Source: SAR202 cluster bacterium
GTDB taxonomy: Bacteria > Chloroflexota > Dehalococcoidia > Lucifugimonadales > UBA3495
Direction: 5' to 3'
Assembly (NCBI GenBank): GCA_013204585.1
Contig: JABMNL010000033.1
Location: 1 to 64,000, forward strand
Length of the DNA stretch: 64,000 bases
Positions within the stretch are counted from its first letter, which is position 1; each line of letters starts with the position of its first letter. Below, piece after piece: positions 27,560-36,016 of the stretch. A program made the translations under genes and the position numbers. Under the pieces are notes generated by a model. The model was given only the letters and a program-made list of their open reading frames with translations, was not told the DNA's origin and did no database searches.

Positions 27560-27715
27560 GTTAACGTTTTCCTCTTCACTGTTAACAACTCCCATGGAAC
27601 ACTGGTACAAATCCTTCCGCCACGGACGCTTCCCGTTGAGCATGTACGAAAGGTACGCCGGGGATATGTCCAACTCACGTGCTATCTGCCATAACGATTG
27701 TTTACTGCACCGTTC
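27560..27715 (-). pseudogene. Remnant of an XRE-type HTH gene next to tRNA-Pro
   Basis: On the minus strand the frame reads QIARELDISPAYLSYMLNGK, the recognition-helix half of an XRE/Cro-like helix-turn-helix. It has no credible start. Downstream the frame runs on antisense through both tRNAs, so its natural end is lost. It overlaps the end of the 122-aa gene in another frame. It is either a truncated regulator left at an insertion boundary or the frameshifted tail of the neighbouring gene. Confidence 0.5.
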
Positions 27716-28050
27716 CTCTCCTGTTCAATCCGTCGTTCATATGCGGCCCGACCTTCATCGACCGCCCCATCCGGAATACTTCCGTTATAAACCCTTATTA
27801 TTCTCCGCCCGTGGTCGTACACATCTGCTAGTTGGCTCGCGTACTCTTCCCTAAATCCTTCCTGTACCAGCAACCGTTTAATATCGCTCTCCAATAACTT
27901 GGACCGCAGCGAATGTGCATGGGATATGAAATTATAGAATTTCCCCCAATCGTTAGGATGTAGCATCGATTTGTTCGAGGTACTCACGAAGAACTGGAAG
28001 TATTTCAACAGCTTGGCAGATAACTTAGGTGGCGCGTTTGACTCAGGCAT
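27682..28050 (-). CDS. Hypothetical protein paired with RHH gene
   Basis: 122 aa, no family recognised. It is charged and mostly helical: KLLKYFQFFVSTSNKS, DWGKFYNFISHAHSLR, then a basic C-terminal half (YERRIEQERNGAVNNR). There is no signal peptide or membrane segment. Its ATG overlaps the end of the upstream RHH gene by 8 bases, which implies coupled translation, the organisation seen in toxin-antitoxin and plasmid-partition pairs. It could be a toxin or a partner of the RHH protein (inference). A frameshift into the HTH remnant downstream is possible. Confidence 0.6.
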   Translation of the reverse strand: MPESNAPPKLSAKLLKYFQFFVSTSNKSMLHPNDWGKFYNFISHAHSLRSKLLESDIKRLLVQEGFREEYASQLADVYDHGRRIIRVYNGSIPDGAVDEGRAAYERRIEQERNGAVNNRYGR

Positions 28051-28234
28051 CGTTCTCCTTTGTTTTCTCGCGTTCCAAATTCTCCCGAATCGCCGCCTCT
28101 AGCCAACGCCCCACTGTAACGCCTTCCGCCTTGGCACCCTCGTTCGCACGGCGAAGTGCCTCTGGCTCCATACGTACGGATAGGCGGGGTTTGTTGCCGG
28201 TCGGTGGGCGACCCACGGGTATCTTCATTTCCAT
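28043..28234 (-). CDS. Ribbon-helix-helix (CopG/Arc-like) small protein
   Basis: 63 aa. RLSVRMEPEALRRANEGAK gives the beta strand and first helix, and GVTVGRWLEAAIRENLE the second helix, the layout of RHH dimeric DNA-binding proteins. A basic Pro-rich start (VGRPPTGNKP) is typical of mobile-element or antitoxin RHH proteins. It probably represses its own operon. It overlaps the following 122-aa gene by 8 bases. Confidence 0.7.
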   Translation of the reverse strand: MEMKIPVGRPPTGNKPRLSVRMEPEALRRANEGAKAEGVTVGRWLEAAIRENLEREKTKENDA

Positions 28235-28346
28235 ACGTTAGTTTAAGTCCGACTGAAATATAAGCTCAGAGTGATAGGAAGCTATGCGAGTCGATAGGTA
28301 CGTGAAATGAGCAATATTTCGGTTTGGCCAGTGATAAAATCGTGGC

Positions 28347-28922
28347 ATGGTCAAAGAGCGTAAATCGAAGTTTAGACACATTCAGAGATTTACTGGGGCT
28401 CGTGTTAGCGGATCGATGAGGCTCATTGGCGAAAAGCCAGGAATGAGTAGAACGCTTGCACACTGGATTGTATTTGGACTTTTCTATTCAATTCTGATGG
28501 CTCCTATCGCCGTCTACATATTGAAAACTGAATTGGTGGCGCCTATCTCAGATTCGCGTTTCAGTATTTTGGTAGTCGCTCCAATATTAGGCGGGTTGGC
28601 TTTAGCTGCTTCGCCTGGGTTTAGGGATAGATCTCGTCTGATACAAGTGGCCCAAAAGTTCTTGATGGCTACGGTTTTTTTCATTATTTTCCTGCCTTCT
28701 ATTGAGGTCGTTAATTCCAAGGGAGATATAAATTGGAAATCTTTCGACGATGGTTCGGACGCTTTGATTCGTGGACTTTACTTCTGGTTGGCCGCATTTA
28801 GTTTCTTTGGTGGCATCTTTCTCTTTTTACTAGGCTTGGTAGATTTGGTTTTCACCCTCGCTGGAATTAAGAAGCGCCCAGTCCGCAAGAAACCAAGCCA
28901 ATCCCCTCCGTTGTTCTACTAA
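28347..28922 (+). CDS. Hypothetical membrane protein
   Basis: Up to 191 aa; the true start is unclear (ATG 28347, 28416 or 28443, none with well-placed ribosome-binding sequence). Four hydrophobic stretches are visible: HWIVFGLFYSILMAPIAVYI, FSILVVAPILGGLALAA, FLMATVFFIIFLP and GLYFWLAAFSFFGGIFLFLL. The C-terminal tail is basic (KKRPVRKKPSQ). No family recognised. The gene is noticeably richer in A/T than its surroundings, which fits recent acquisition. Confidence 0.55.
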   Translation: MVKERKSKFRHIQRFTGARVSGSMRLIGEKPGMSRTLAHWIVFGLFYSILMAPIAVYILKTELVAPISDSRFSILVVAPILGGLALAASPGFRDRSRLIQVAQKFLMATVFFIIFLPSIEVVNSKGDINWKSFDDGSDALIRGLYFWLAAFSFFGGIFLFLLGLVDLVFTLAGIKKRPVRKKPSQSPPLFY

Positions 28923-29267
28923 AGTTTCACTGATACCCCTGCTAGATGGGGGGGCATGGCCATAACATCGAGATTATGAAAGTGTATTTAACTAGGGGTA
29001 TCATGCCCTCTTTGTTTTCTCGTCATACTTTCATGGGTAAGTGCCGATGGCCCGACAGAATACAGAACTCCACTCGGACCTACTTATACGAGGGATGGGT
29101 GCTAGTCGCGCAACTTTTAATTTAGGCCGATGAAATTTGAAATGTCTAGAGGTTCAAGATGAAACTGTGGCCGCGTAGACCTGACAGTTTTTACATCACC
29201 TTTTTAGAATATGCCTGTGAGAAAATGGGTATCGGAGATGGAACGGTAGACTATGCCTGTCGTTGTC
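28923..29267. other. Gene-free stretch before the insertion sequence
   Basis: 345 bases, A/T-rich. The only structure seen is an inverted repeat TGATACCCCT (28931-28940) and AGGGGTATCA (28994-29003), possibly a transcript end for the membrane-protein gene. An apparent reading frame from 29159 runs antisense into the transposase and is not credible. Confidence 0.5.
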
Positions 29268-30889
29268 CAGGGAAAATGTCAGGGTTAGTTGTTCAGCGAA
29301 AATGTCAGTGTGGTTGTGATTTTACCCCATGGTATTCCTCTGGTGTTGGTCGTCCAGAAGGCGCTTTAAGGTGGCGTAGCCGATGCCCAATTCCTCGGCA
29401 GCCTGGCGCCGAGAAAGTCCTCCCGGTCCGATGCGTTTCACTACTTTGGCGAACTCTTGCTCAAACTCGGGACGTTCACTCACCCGAGGCCGGCCGATGC
29501 GCTTGCCCTGCTGCCGCGCCCGCTCCATCCCCGCTCTCACTAGGTCCCGGTGGACCTGCTTTCTCGCAGGATCCTCATACCAGATGGTCTCCCCGGCCAG
29601 AGGTCCTGGGATCACCCGGGTTTTGACTCGTTGTGGCGTCCAGCCAGTCGGGTCCGGTTCGGAAGCTGACGCCCTAACCGGTCCTGTAGAGACTCGACCC
29701 CGCAGTTCGCTGGCTAGAGGCGGGGCTTCCTGGGGAGTCAGGATCTGATCCCGAAGCCGTACCAGCAAACGACCATCCAAACGTTCTTGCACCTCCACAC
29801 GGGCTCCAGCGTAGCTGGGTCGCTCCATACTGGGAAAGAGTTGCAAAGACCGTCCGTGGTATTGCACCGTGTTGTCTTTGGCCACTCGGCGCAACTCCTT
29901 GATACAAAGCACACTGCCCAGGTCCAGCTCCTGATCCAATGGCCGGTAGGCCGACTCCGTCTGGGCGGCAGACACCCCGAAGCGGTGGTTGAACCGGGCC
30001 AGAAAGTCGGTCAACACCTGATTTGCCTCCGCCAGGGTGCAAGCGCCAGCGAGCCTTAGTTCTGCTACCAATCGGTCCTGGAAGGTGCCATTGGCTCGTT
30101 CCACCCTTCCTTTGGCCTCGGGGCTGTGGGCAAATATCTGAGTGATTCCCAATTCTCCTAGGGCCCGGCCCCATTGGGTGGATGATCCTTTCTGGGAGAC
30201 CGGGGATCGGTTCGATGGATCGCGCCGAGGCTGAAAGACGGCATGGCCATCGGTGTAGACCGCCAACGGGACGCCCCGCCGCTCGATGATGCCCTGGAGC
30301 AGGGACAGATAGCCCCGGGTATCCTCTTGTTCTTGGAATATCGCATGGGGCGCCGTTCCCGTAGCGTCGTCCACCGCTAGCAGCAAAGTCAGCCACCACC
30401 TCGGTCCTCCAGCCAGAGGTGGTGGCTTCCGTCAAGTTGGAGCAGCATCCCCTCCTGGGGCATCCGTTGTCTTCGAGAGCGATGTTGTGGTGGCCGGCGG
30501 TGGCGAGGGCTACTCAGACCGGCCCGCACCAGGATCCGTCTGACCGTGGGTCGGGACAGCGTCAGTCCCTCCCGCTCAGCCAACAACTCGCTCAGATGGG
30601 TATGGTTGATCCTGTCGTAGCGCTCAAGGGCCAGGGCCACTACTTGTTGTTGGATGGTCTCTGGAGTGGCGTTGGGTGGCTTCCGGCCCCGGTTCTTATG
30701 CGCCAGTCCTCTTGCCCCTTCCTTACGATAGGCCGCTAGCAGTCGCCATCCCTGACGCTCACTCACTCCCAGAAGCGGGGCCGCCTCCCGCATCGACCAG
30801 CGCTGTTCCAATACTCCGTTCAAAATCTTTAACCGGTTCTGTTCTTTGGCACTCAATGTCAATCCTTTCATGGACTGACATTTTCCCTG
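29268..30889 (-). mobile_element. ISNCY-type insertion sequence
   Basis: The ends share a 15-base inverted repeat: CAGGGAAAATGTCAG at 29268-29282 and its exact complement CTGACATTTTCCCTG at 30875-30889. A one-mismatch copy (CAGCGAAAATGTCAG) lies at 29294-29308, a possible second transposase site. The element holds one transposase gene split by a frameshift. The true outer ends may extend some bases further; a target duplication could not be identified. Confidence 0.75.
29322..30871 (-). pseudogene. ISNCY-family DDE transposase, split by a -1 frameshift
   Basis: The first part (30389-30871, 160 aa) has a helix-turn-helix (LNGVLEQRWSMREAAPLLGV) and ends just after the first catalytic Asp (LQLDGSHH). 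The second part (to 29322) continues LTLLLAVDDATG, carries the second Asp (VYTDGHAVF) and the Glu (GRVERANGTFQDRL), and ends in a resolvase-like HTH tail (ARQQGKRIGRPR...RRQAAEELGIGYATLKRL). The frames differ by -1 around GGTGGTGGC at about 30390-30400. Joined, the protein would be about 510 aa. Either the copy is dead or a programmed frameshift makes the full enzyme. Confidence 0.8.
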
Positions 30890-31001
30890 AACCGTTACCT
30901 ACTGACAAAATTGTAGACCTACGACATCCACCGGGTACGCCCGACATCGGTTCGTACCATTTAGTGCATTATTTATTTGTTTTGGAGATTGCTTTCCTCT
31001 T

Positions 31002-31532
31002 CTAACCGCCAAGGCCGTCTGGACGGACCATGTAAATGGGCGCTACTTTGGCTCTGATGAGATTGCCCGCTATGCTGCCCAACAGTACTTTGGACAGACC
31101 AGTCCGACCATGGGTCGCGATGGCAATAAGGTCAACCTTTTCGGCCTTGGCATATTTGACGATGGCCTCGGCGACATCAGTGTTAAAGAGCACTTCTGTC
31201 TGAGCCGTACCATCAAAATGCGTGGCCGAAACGTGGCGCAGATAGTCCATGGCCTTGTCATGCTGCCGGTCAGAAGCCTGGTCTTTGGTTTCCACAGAGA
31301 CCCCGTGGCCAAGGTCCGCAGCGGAATACAGGCTACCAGTAGGTGACCAAATACCTGATACCTCTGTGGTGGTCGGAGGACTCCGCATCCACGTGCCGTG
31401 GGTTGCTTCCGGGTCAACGACCTGGACCAGAATGACCTCCACGTTCTCGCCTCCGGAAGACGCCAATTTACTGGCGGGGCCCAATATGTCCTCGGAAAAT
31501 TTGGAGCCGTCTAATGGGATTAAGATTTTCAT
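31002..31532 (-). CDS. Universal stress protein (UspA family)
   Basis: 176 aa single USP domain. ILIPLDGSKFSED opens the fold, and ATHGRTGLSKVLLGSIAGN is the ATP-binding G-2x-G-9x-G-S/T motif. An insertion of about 40 residues (around THGTWMRSPPTTTE) lengthens the first half. It probably binds ATP and acts in stress or dormancy. It is 12 bases downstream of another USP-like gene and forms a minus-strand pair divergent from a third. Confidence 0.9.
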   Translation of the reverse strand: MKILIPLDGSKFSEDILGPASKLASSGGENVEVILVQVVDPEATHGTWMRSPPTTTEVSGIWSPTGSLYSAADLGHGVSVETKDQASDRQHDKAMDYLRHVSATHFDGTAQTEVLFNTDVAEAIVKYAKAEKVDLIAIATHGRTGLSKVLLGSIAGNLIRAKVAPIYMVRPDGLGG

Positions 31533-31544
31533 GGCGTCCCCCTA

Positions 31545-32108
31545 TCAATTTTCAACTGACTTGTGGGTTTCTGGTACCCGCCCGGTCTGTGCTAAATCCG
31601 GCTGAAGAGAACCGTAATAAGACCCGGCCCGGTAGTTAGACAGGCCGGTCCGCTGGCACGATACCGTGAGCAAAGGAACCGTTCCGTTGTACAACAACAT
31701 CTTTTCAATGCCCCGTTTCCCCTGGTCAGCGATTGCAATCAGGTCAATATCTTCATGGCGGGCGTAGGCGATGATTTCCGCCGCCGGGGTGTTTCCAAAG
31801 ACCACGCGCTTGGTGGTAACGCCTGCCAAATAACGGTAGGCAAGTCGGGCCAGGTATTCGTCGGCTGCGGCGGCATCTCCGACAGGGGACTTCTTGGCTG
31901 TATCTGTCCAAGGTGTGGCCGCAGCCGACCCTACCCCCGCTCCAACAGGCTGCCGGGCTGCCTGGGGGCTCGCCTTGCCACCGCCGAAGTTCAACACCCT
32001 GCTCAGATGAATCTCCAACTCACCCTCATGCTTAGCCGCCATCTTGCCCACTGTTCGGACAACTTCATGGGCGCTGGCGGGGTCGTCAAGAAAAACCAAA
32101 ATCTTCAC
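31545..32108 (-). CDS. USP-like protein without the full ATP motif
   Basis: 187 aa from GTG 32108, with GGAGG 7 bases upstream; a start 11 codons earlier would bury that site. KILVFLDDPASAHEVV and DIDLIAIADQGKRGIEKMLL match the USP fold, but the glycine-rich nucleotide loop is incomplete (YNGTVPLL follows directly), so it may not bind ATP. A low-complexity insert (AARQPVGAGVGSAAA) and a C-terminal extension (YRAGSYYGSLQPD) are unusual. It is the first gene of the minus-strand USP pair. Confidence 0.75.
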   Translation of the reverse strand: MKILVFLDDPASAHEVVRTVGKMAAKHEGELEIHLSRVLNFGGGKASPQAARQPVGAGVGSAAATPWTDTAKKSPVGDAAAADEYLARLAYRYLAGVTTKRVVFGNTPAAEIIAYARHEDIDLIAIADQGKRGIEKMLLYNGTVPLLTVSCQRTGLSNYRAGSYYGSLQPDLAQTGRVPETHKSVEN

Positions 32109-32580
32109 GGCATCACCTCCAGTGCTCAAACCGGTTTCCAATCACCGGCTAGATTACTTGCAAACTACGACCATTCCAGGCGGTGGAATGCCGCCCGGCA
32201 AAGACGCATCCTCAAGATAACGGCTAGGCATGAGTGTGGCATGAAGACGTGTGGGCGTCCTGTGACAATGCCGTGATTTTCACGGAATTACCACGGCGGG
32301 CCGTGGTCGCTTCACATCGCTGGCATCCAAAGTTCCTAAGATTGAATTGAATCACCGGAGGAGGTGAGCCGATGTAGGATTTTAGGCCAAAACGGGCGGT
32401 GATGCGGATTGTGCGCCGACGAAGTTTCGAACGCCGAGGGGTGTGCCGCCGTCCAGCCCAAACACAGACCGTATTCTCATGGTGGTTATTCTGTATCGAG
32501 CCCAGTTGGCAGGCCCAGTTACGGGGTCTCAGTGCTGGGAACGGAGATTCGGAACGCAGATTTAGACCGGAGGCCGACGG
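32109..32580. promoter_or_regulatory. Divergent control region of the stress genes
   Basis: 472 bases between the divergent USP genes. Two adjacent palindromes, CCGTGATTTTCACGG (32271-32285) and CCACGGCGGGCCGTGG (32291-32306), are candidate operators. A near-perfect ribosome-binding site GGAGGAGGTGA (32357-32367) is followed at 32372 by ATG TAG, a start codon directly followed by a stop. A weak frame from 32399 does not look like a protein. Confidence 0.5.
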
Positions 32581-33471
32581 GTGTTTAAAAAAATATTGGT
32601 TCCTTTCGATGGCTTCGGCTTGGCAGACGCGGTATTACCATTCATTCCACAATTGGCCAAGGGCTTCGGGTCCTCGGTCATTATGCTTTGGGTAATGACT
32701 CCCAATGGCGCCCGCTCGGCTGGCGCAATGGCCGTGGTTGAACTGGAAGAGGCGGCCCGACGACTATCTTTAGAGGTGGGAGATGTTTCGCCGATGGTCA
32801 CCGTGGGGTCACCTGCCCCGACGATTATCCGAATCGCCGCCGAAGAAGGCTGCGATCTTATCGCCATGACGACCCATGGCCGGGGTGTCATCGGTCGTGG
32901 GCTGCTCGGGAGCGTGGCTGACGAAGTAGTCCGGTACTCCCCAGTACCCACAATGGTATTTGCGCCAAGAAAAGCCGATGAGGAATGGAGTGGAAGCAGC
33001 ATCATTGACCGCATCATAGTGCCATTGGACGGCTCCGATTACGCTGAATCCGTGCTTCCATACGTCCAAAACATGGCCCACCGGATGGACTTGGAGATTG
33101 TCTTGTTCCGCGTTAACGACTACGCGGGCATCTACAGCGGAGCCTGGGTTGGGTTGCCGTACATCCCCGTGGCCGAGCAGCTAGTGGACCCGGCCGTGGA
33201 AACTAGTGACGAAGAATACTTGGAGACCGTCGCCGAAAAACTACGAAGCAACGGACTGCGGGTTAGGTGGGAATTATTGAATGGCAACCCTGCCTACCAG
33301 GTCGCTGAGTTTGCCAGGGAGACCAAACACAACATGGTGGCGCTGGCCACCAGAGGGCATTCCGGGATAGAAAGGTGGATTGAGGGCAGCGTTTCAGAAC
33401 GGGCAGTCCTGGATTCTGGAGACCCGGTGCTGATAATTCCGCCAGCGGCAGAAGAATCAGCAGTTGCCTAA
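32581..33471 (+). CDS. Tandem universal stress protein (two USP domains)
   Basis: 296 aa from a GTG start with GGAGG upstream. Domain 1 begins KILVPFDGFGLAD and has THGRGVIGRGLLGSVADEV. Domain 2 begins IIVPLDGSDYAESVLPYV and has TRGHSGIERWIEGSVSERAV. Both keep the ATP-binding glycine/serine pattern. Two-domain USPs of this size are typical of Actinobacteria and Chloroflexota. The kinase-fusion gene follows 33 bases later on the same strand. Confidence 0.9.
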   Translation: MFKKILVPFDGFGLADAVLPFIPQLAKGFGSSVIMLWVMTPNGARSAGAMAVVELEEAARRLSLEVGDVSPMVTVGSPAPTIIRIAAEEGCDLIAMTTHGRGVIGRGLLGSVADEVVRYSPVPTMVFAPRKADEEWSGSSIIDRIIVPLDGSDYAESVLPYVQNMAHRMDLEIVLFRVNDYAGIYSGAWVGLPYIPVAEQLVDPAVETSDEEYLETVAEKLRSNGLRVRWELLNGNPAYQVAEFARETKHNMVALATRGHSGIERWIEGSVSERAVLDSGDPVLIIPPAAEESAVA

Positions 33472-33504
33472 CGCCAGGCAACTGAGTTAGGTCATGGAAT
33501 CAAG

Positions 33505-35142
33505 ATGAATCTTGCGGGTAACGAAAACCGATTACCTTTCGATTTGGTGAATGGACTACTGGACCCCCACGCGTATCTAGGAAATGTGGGTGCTGTGGAG
33601 TTAACCGAGACCCACATCTCCTATCTATTTTTCACCGGCGAGCATGTATACAAGGTTAAGAAGCCGGTGGATTTTGGATTTTTGGATTTCACCACCTTGA
33701 CCAAGCGAAAGAGATTTTGTCATGACGAGGTAACCCTCAACGCTAGCCTGGCTCCAGGTGTTTATCTGGGTGTCGTGCCGGTAACCCGGATGGGTGGTCG
33801 CTACTTCATGGAAGGGACCGGCAGGCCCATAGAGTATGCTGTTAAGATGCGCCAACTGCCCCGTGAAGCGGCTTTGGACGCGTTGCTTTCCACCGGCCAA
33901 ATCTCGGCCCGTGAGATTAGCATGCTGGCGGCCAAGATTGCCGCATTCCACGCCGATGCCGCCACCGGCCCCGAGATTACCCGCCTAGGTGGCATTGAGG
34001 CCGTCCGGAAAAACATCGAAGAAAATTTCGCGCAACTGGACCGGTTTGTGGGAGTCGCTCTCTCCAGGGAGGTGTTCGAAGACCTGGAGGCCTATAGCCA
34101 CGCCTTCTTGCAATCCAAAGGGGAGGCCTTCGCCCAACGTGCCTCCCTGGGCCGCATCCGGGACTGTCACGGCGACCTTCGCGCCGCCCACTTTTTTCTG
34201 GAGGACGGCCCAGAAGGCCCGAAGTCAAAGATAAGCCTAATCGACCGTATTGAGTTCAACCGCAGGTTCCGATACTCGGACGTCGCCAATGACATTGCCT
34301 TCTTCGCCATGGACTTGGACTTTCGACAGCAGCCAGACTTCTCTCGGCATTTCATCGAAGAGTACGTCCGTGCGTCGGGAGACCAAGGAGTCATGGACTT
34401 CATTAGTTTCTTCAAGACCTACCGGGCCTGTGTGCGCGGCAAGGTTGCCTCCTTCCAGATTGACGATGAGGGACTTTCCAAAGAAATCAGAAAATCGAAG
34501 GAGGCCGAAGCCCAGGCCTATTTCCGCTTGGCCCATTCATATCTTCCGAGAATCACGGGTCCGGCGTTAATCATGATTTGCGGGCTCACCGGATGCGGCA
34601 AGTCCACATTGGCCGAGGGATTGGCCTGCCGGTGGGACTTGGAGTACATCAGTTCGGACGTTACCCGGAAGACCCTGGCGGGAGTCGGGCTGCACGAGCA
34701 ACAAGAAGGGCCCTATGAGTCAGGAATCTATTCTCCCGAATATACCCGGTGGACCTACGAAATGATGATGGAGCAGGCGGCAAAGTTCTTGGCCAAGGGC
34801 CAAACAGTGGTGTTGGACGCCACATTCCGCCATGCTGAAGAACGTTCACGGGTGGAGCAATTGGCTGGGAAGCACAGCGCACATCTCTGGACTGTGGAAC
34901 TAGTTTTAGACGGACCGGTCGCCAAAACCAGGTTAGAACGGCGGCGGTTGCTGGGAAATTCAGTTTCCGACGGCGAGTGGGAAGTGTACCAGCATCAGAA
35001 GGCGGATTGGGAGCCCATCACAGACCGGGCCCCGAACCGCTATATTCGGATAAACAACAGTGGAGCGCCTGGCGAAGCGCTGCGCGCTCTTTTGCAGAGG
35101 CTCTATGGCGGCCTGCTGACGGATATTACGGTAGACCACTGA
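33505..35142 (+). CDS. Phosphotransferase (APH-like) and P-loop kinase fusion protein
   Basis: 545 aa. The N-terminal two thirds is an aminoglycoside-phosphotransferase-like kinase: VYKVKKPVDFGFLDF, IRDCHGDLRAAHFF (catalytic loop) and LIDRIEFN. The C-terminal part is a separate P-loop kinase with GLTGCGKST at about residues 360-368 and a lid segment TRLERRRLLG. The pairing is known as the COG2187-COG0645 architecture. In Mycobacterium tuberculosis a similar gene (Rv2004c) sits next to a USP gene in the dormancy regulon, and the same neighbourhood occurs here. The substrate is unknown. Confidence 0.85.
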   Translation: MNLAGNENRLPFDLVNGLLDPHAYLGNVGAVELTETHISYLFFTGEHVYKVKKPVDFGFLDFTTLTKRKRFCHDEVTLNASLAPGVYLGVVPVTRMGGRYFMEGTGRPIEYAVKMRQLPREAALDALLSTGQISAREISMLAAKIAAFHADAATGPEITRLGGIEAVRKNIEENFAQLDRFVGVALSREVFEDLEAYSHAFLQSKGEAFAQRASLGRIRDCHGDLRAAHFFLEDGPEGPKSKISLIDRIEFNRRFRYSDVANDIAFFAMDLDFRQQPDFSRHFIEEYVRASGDQGVMDFISFFKTYRACVRGKVASFQIDDEGLSKEIRKSKEAEAQAYFRLAHSYLPRITGPALIMICGLTGCGKSTLAEGLACRWDLEYISSDVTRKTLAGVGLHEQQEGPYESGIYSPEYTRWTYEMMMEQAAKFLAKGQTVVLDATFRHAEERSRVEQLAGKHSAHLWTVELVLDGPVAKTRLERRRLLGNSVSDGEWEVYQHQKADWEPITDRAPNRYIRINNSGAPGEALRALLQRLYGGLLTDITVDH

Positions 35143-35187
35143 ATGCGCTTCGTCCCTTTAGAACGCGCTACAGCCTGTCAGCGCCGG

Positions 35188-35943
35188 TTAGAGAATTTGA
35201 GATAAGAAGAGTTTGGTTCGCTCTTGTTGAGGGTGGTCAAACAAGTCCGTCGGGGTGCCCTCTTCCACGATATTGCCTTCGTCGAACATCATCATGCGGT
35301 CAGCGACTTCCTTGGCGAAACCCATTTCGTGGGTGACGACAATCATCGTCATTCCAGATGAAGCCAGCTCATGCATCACGTCCAGCACCTCTTTAATCAT
35401 TTCGGGGTCGAGGGCGGAAGTAGGCTCGTCGAACAGCATAATCTTGGGCTGCATCGCCAAGGCCCGGGCGATGGCGACCCGCTGTTGTTGCCCGCCGGAG
35501 AGCTCAGCCGAGTATTTGTGAGCCTGCTCCGGTATGCCCACCCGCTCTAGGAGTTCCATGGCCGCTTCTTCCGCACGTTGGCGCGACCATTTCCTCACCT
35601 TCATTGGAGCTAGGGTTATGTTTTGGAGGACCGTCAGGTGGGGGAACACGTTGAACGACTGGAACACCATTCCGACTTCCCGGCGCACCGCCTCCACGTT
35701 TCGGATGTCGTGGGTCAACTCGATGCCGTCAACTATGATGTCTCCCCGCTGGTGTTCCTCAAGTCGATTTATGGTCCGGATAAACGTTGACTTACCCGAC
35801 CCAGAGGGGCCGAATATTACGATGACTTGCCCCCGTTCGATGGTCGTGGTAACCCCCCGCAAAACGTGGAAATCACCGTACCACTTGTGCACGTCCCGGC
35901 AGACTATAATCTCATCGGCCGATGGCGATTCTTGTATGGTCAT
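35188..35943 (-). CDS. aapP: Amino-acid ABC transporter ATP-binding protein
   Basis: 251 aa ATPase of a polar-amino-acid importer. Walker [11 protein letters not shown]-loop FQSFNVFPH, signature [16 protein letters not shown], Walker [15 protein letters not shown] and the switch His in [14 protein letters not shown] are all intact. It is the last gene of a substrate-binding / permease / permease / ATPase operon on the minus strand, 73 bases after the second permease. Confidence 0.92.
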   Translation of the reverse strand: MTIQESPSADEIIVCRDVHKWYGDFHVLRGVTTTIERGQVIVIFGPSGSGKSTFIRTINRLEEHQRGDIIVDGIELTHDIRNVEAVRREVGMVFQSFNVFPHLTVLQNITLAPMKVRKWSRQRAEEAAMELLERVGIPEQAHKYSAELSGGQQQRVAIARALAMQPKIMLFDEPTSALDPEMIKEVLDVMHELASSGMTMIVVTHEMGFAKEVADRMMMFDEGNIVEEGTPTDLFDHPQQERTKLFLSQIL

Positions 35944-36016
35944 GTGGTCTCCTCTATTTCAAGACTGGAGCGCAATCAAGGGCTACACGGGAACTGATTT
36001 GGGCAAATCTGGCTGG

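Noticed and set aside
27284-27673. 129-codon minus-strand frame running through both tRNA genes
   Set aside because: Most of it is antisense to tRNA-Arg and tRNA-Pro (the familiar GRLELPTSCSQS pattern). Only the HTH-like start is kept, as a remnant.
29159-29626. 155-codon plus-strand frame at the left end of the insertion sequence
   Set aside because: It crosses the IS end and runs antisense to the transposase, so it is not credible.
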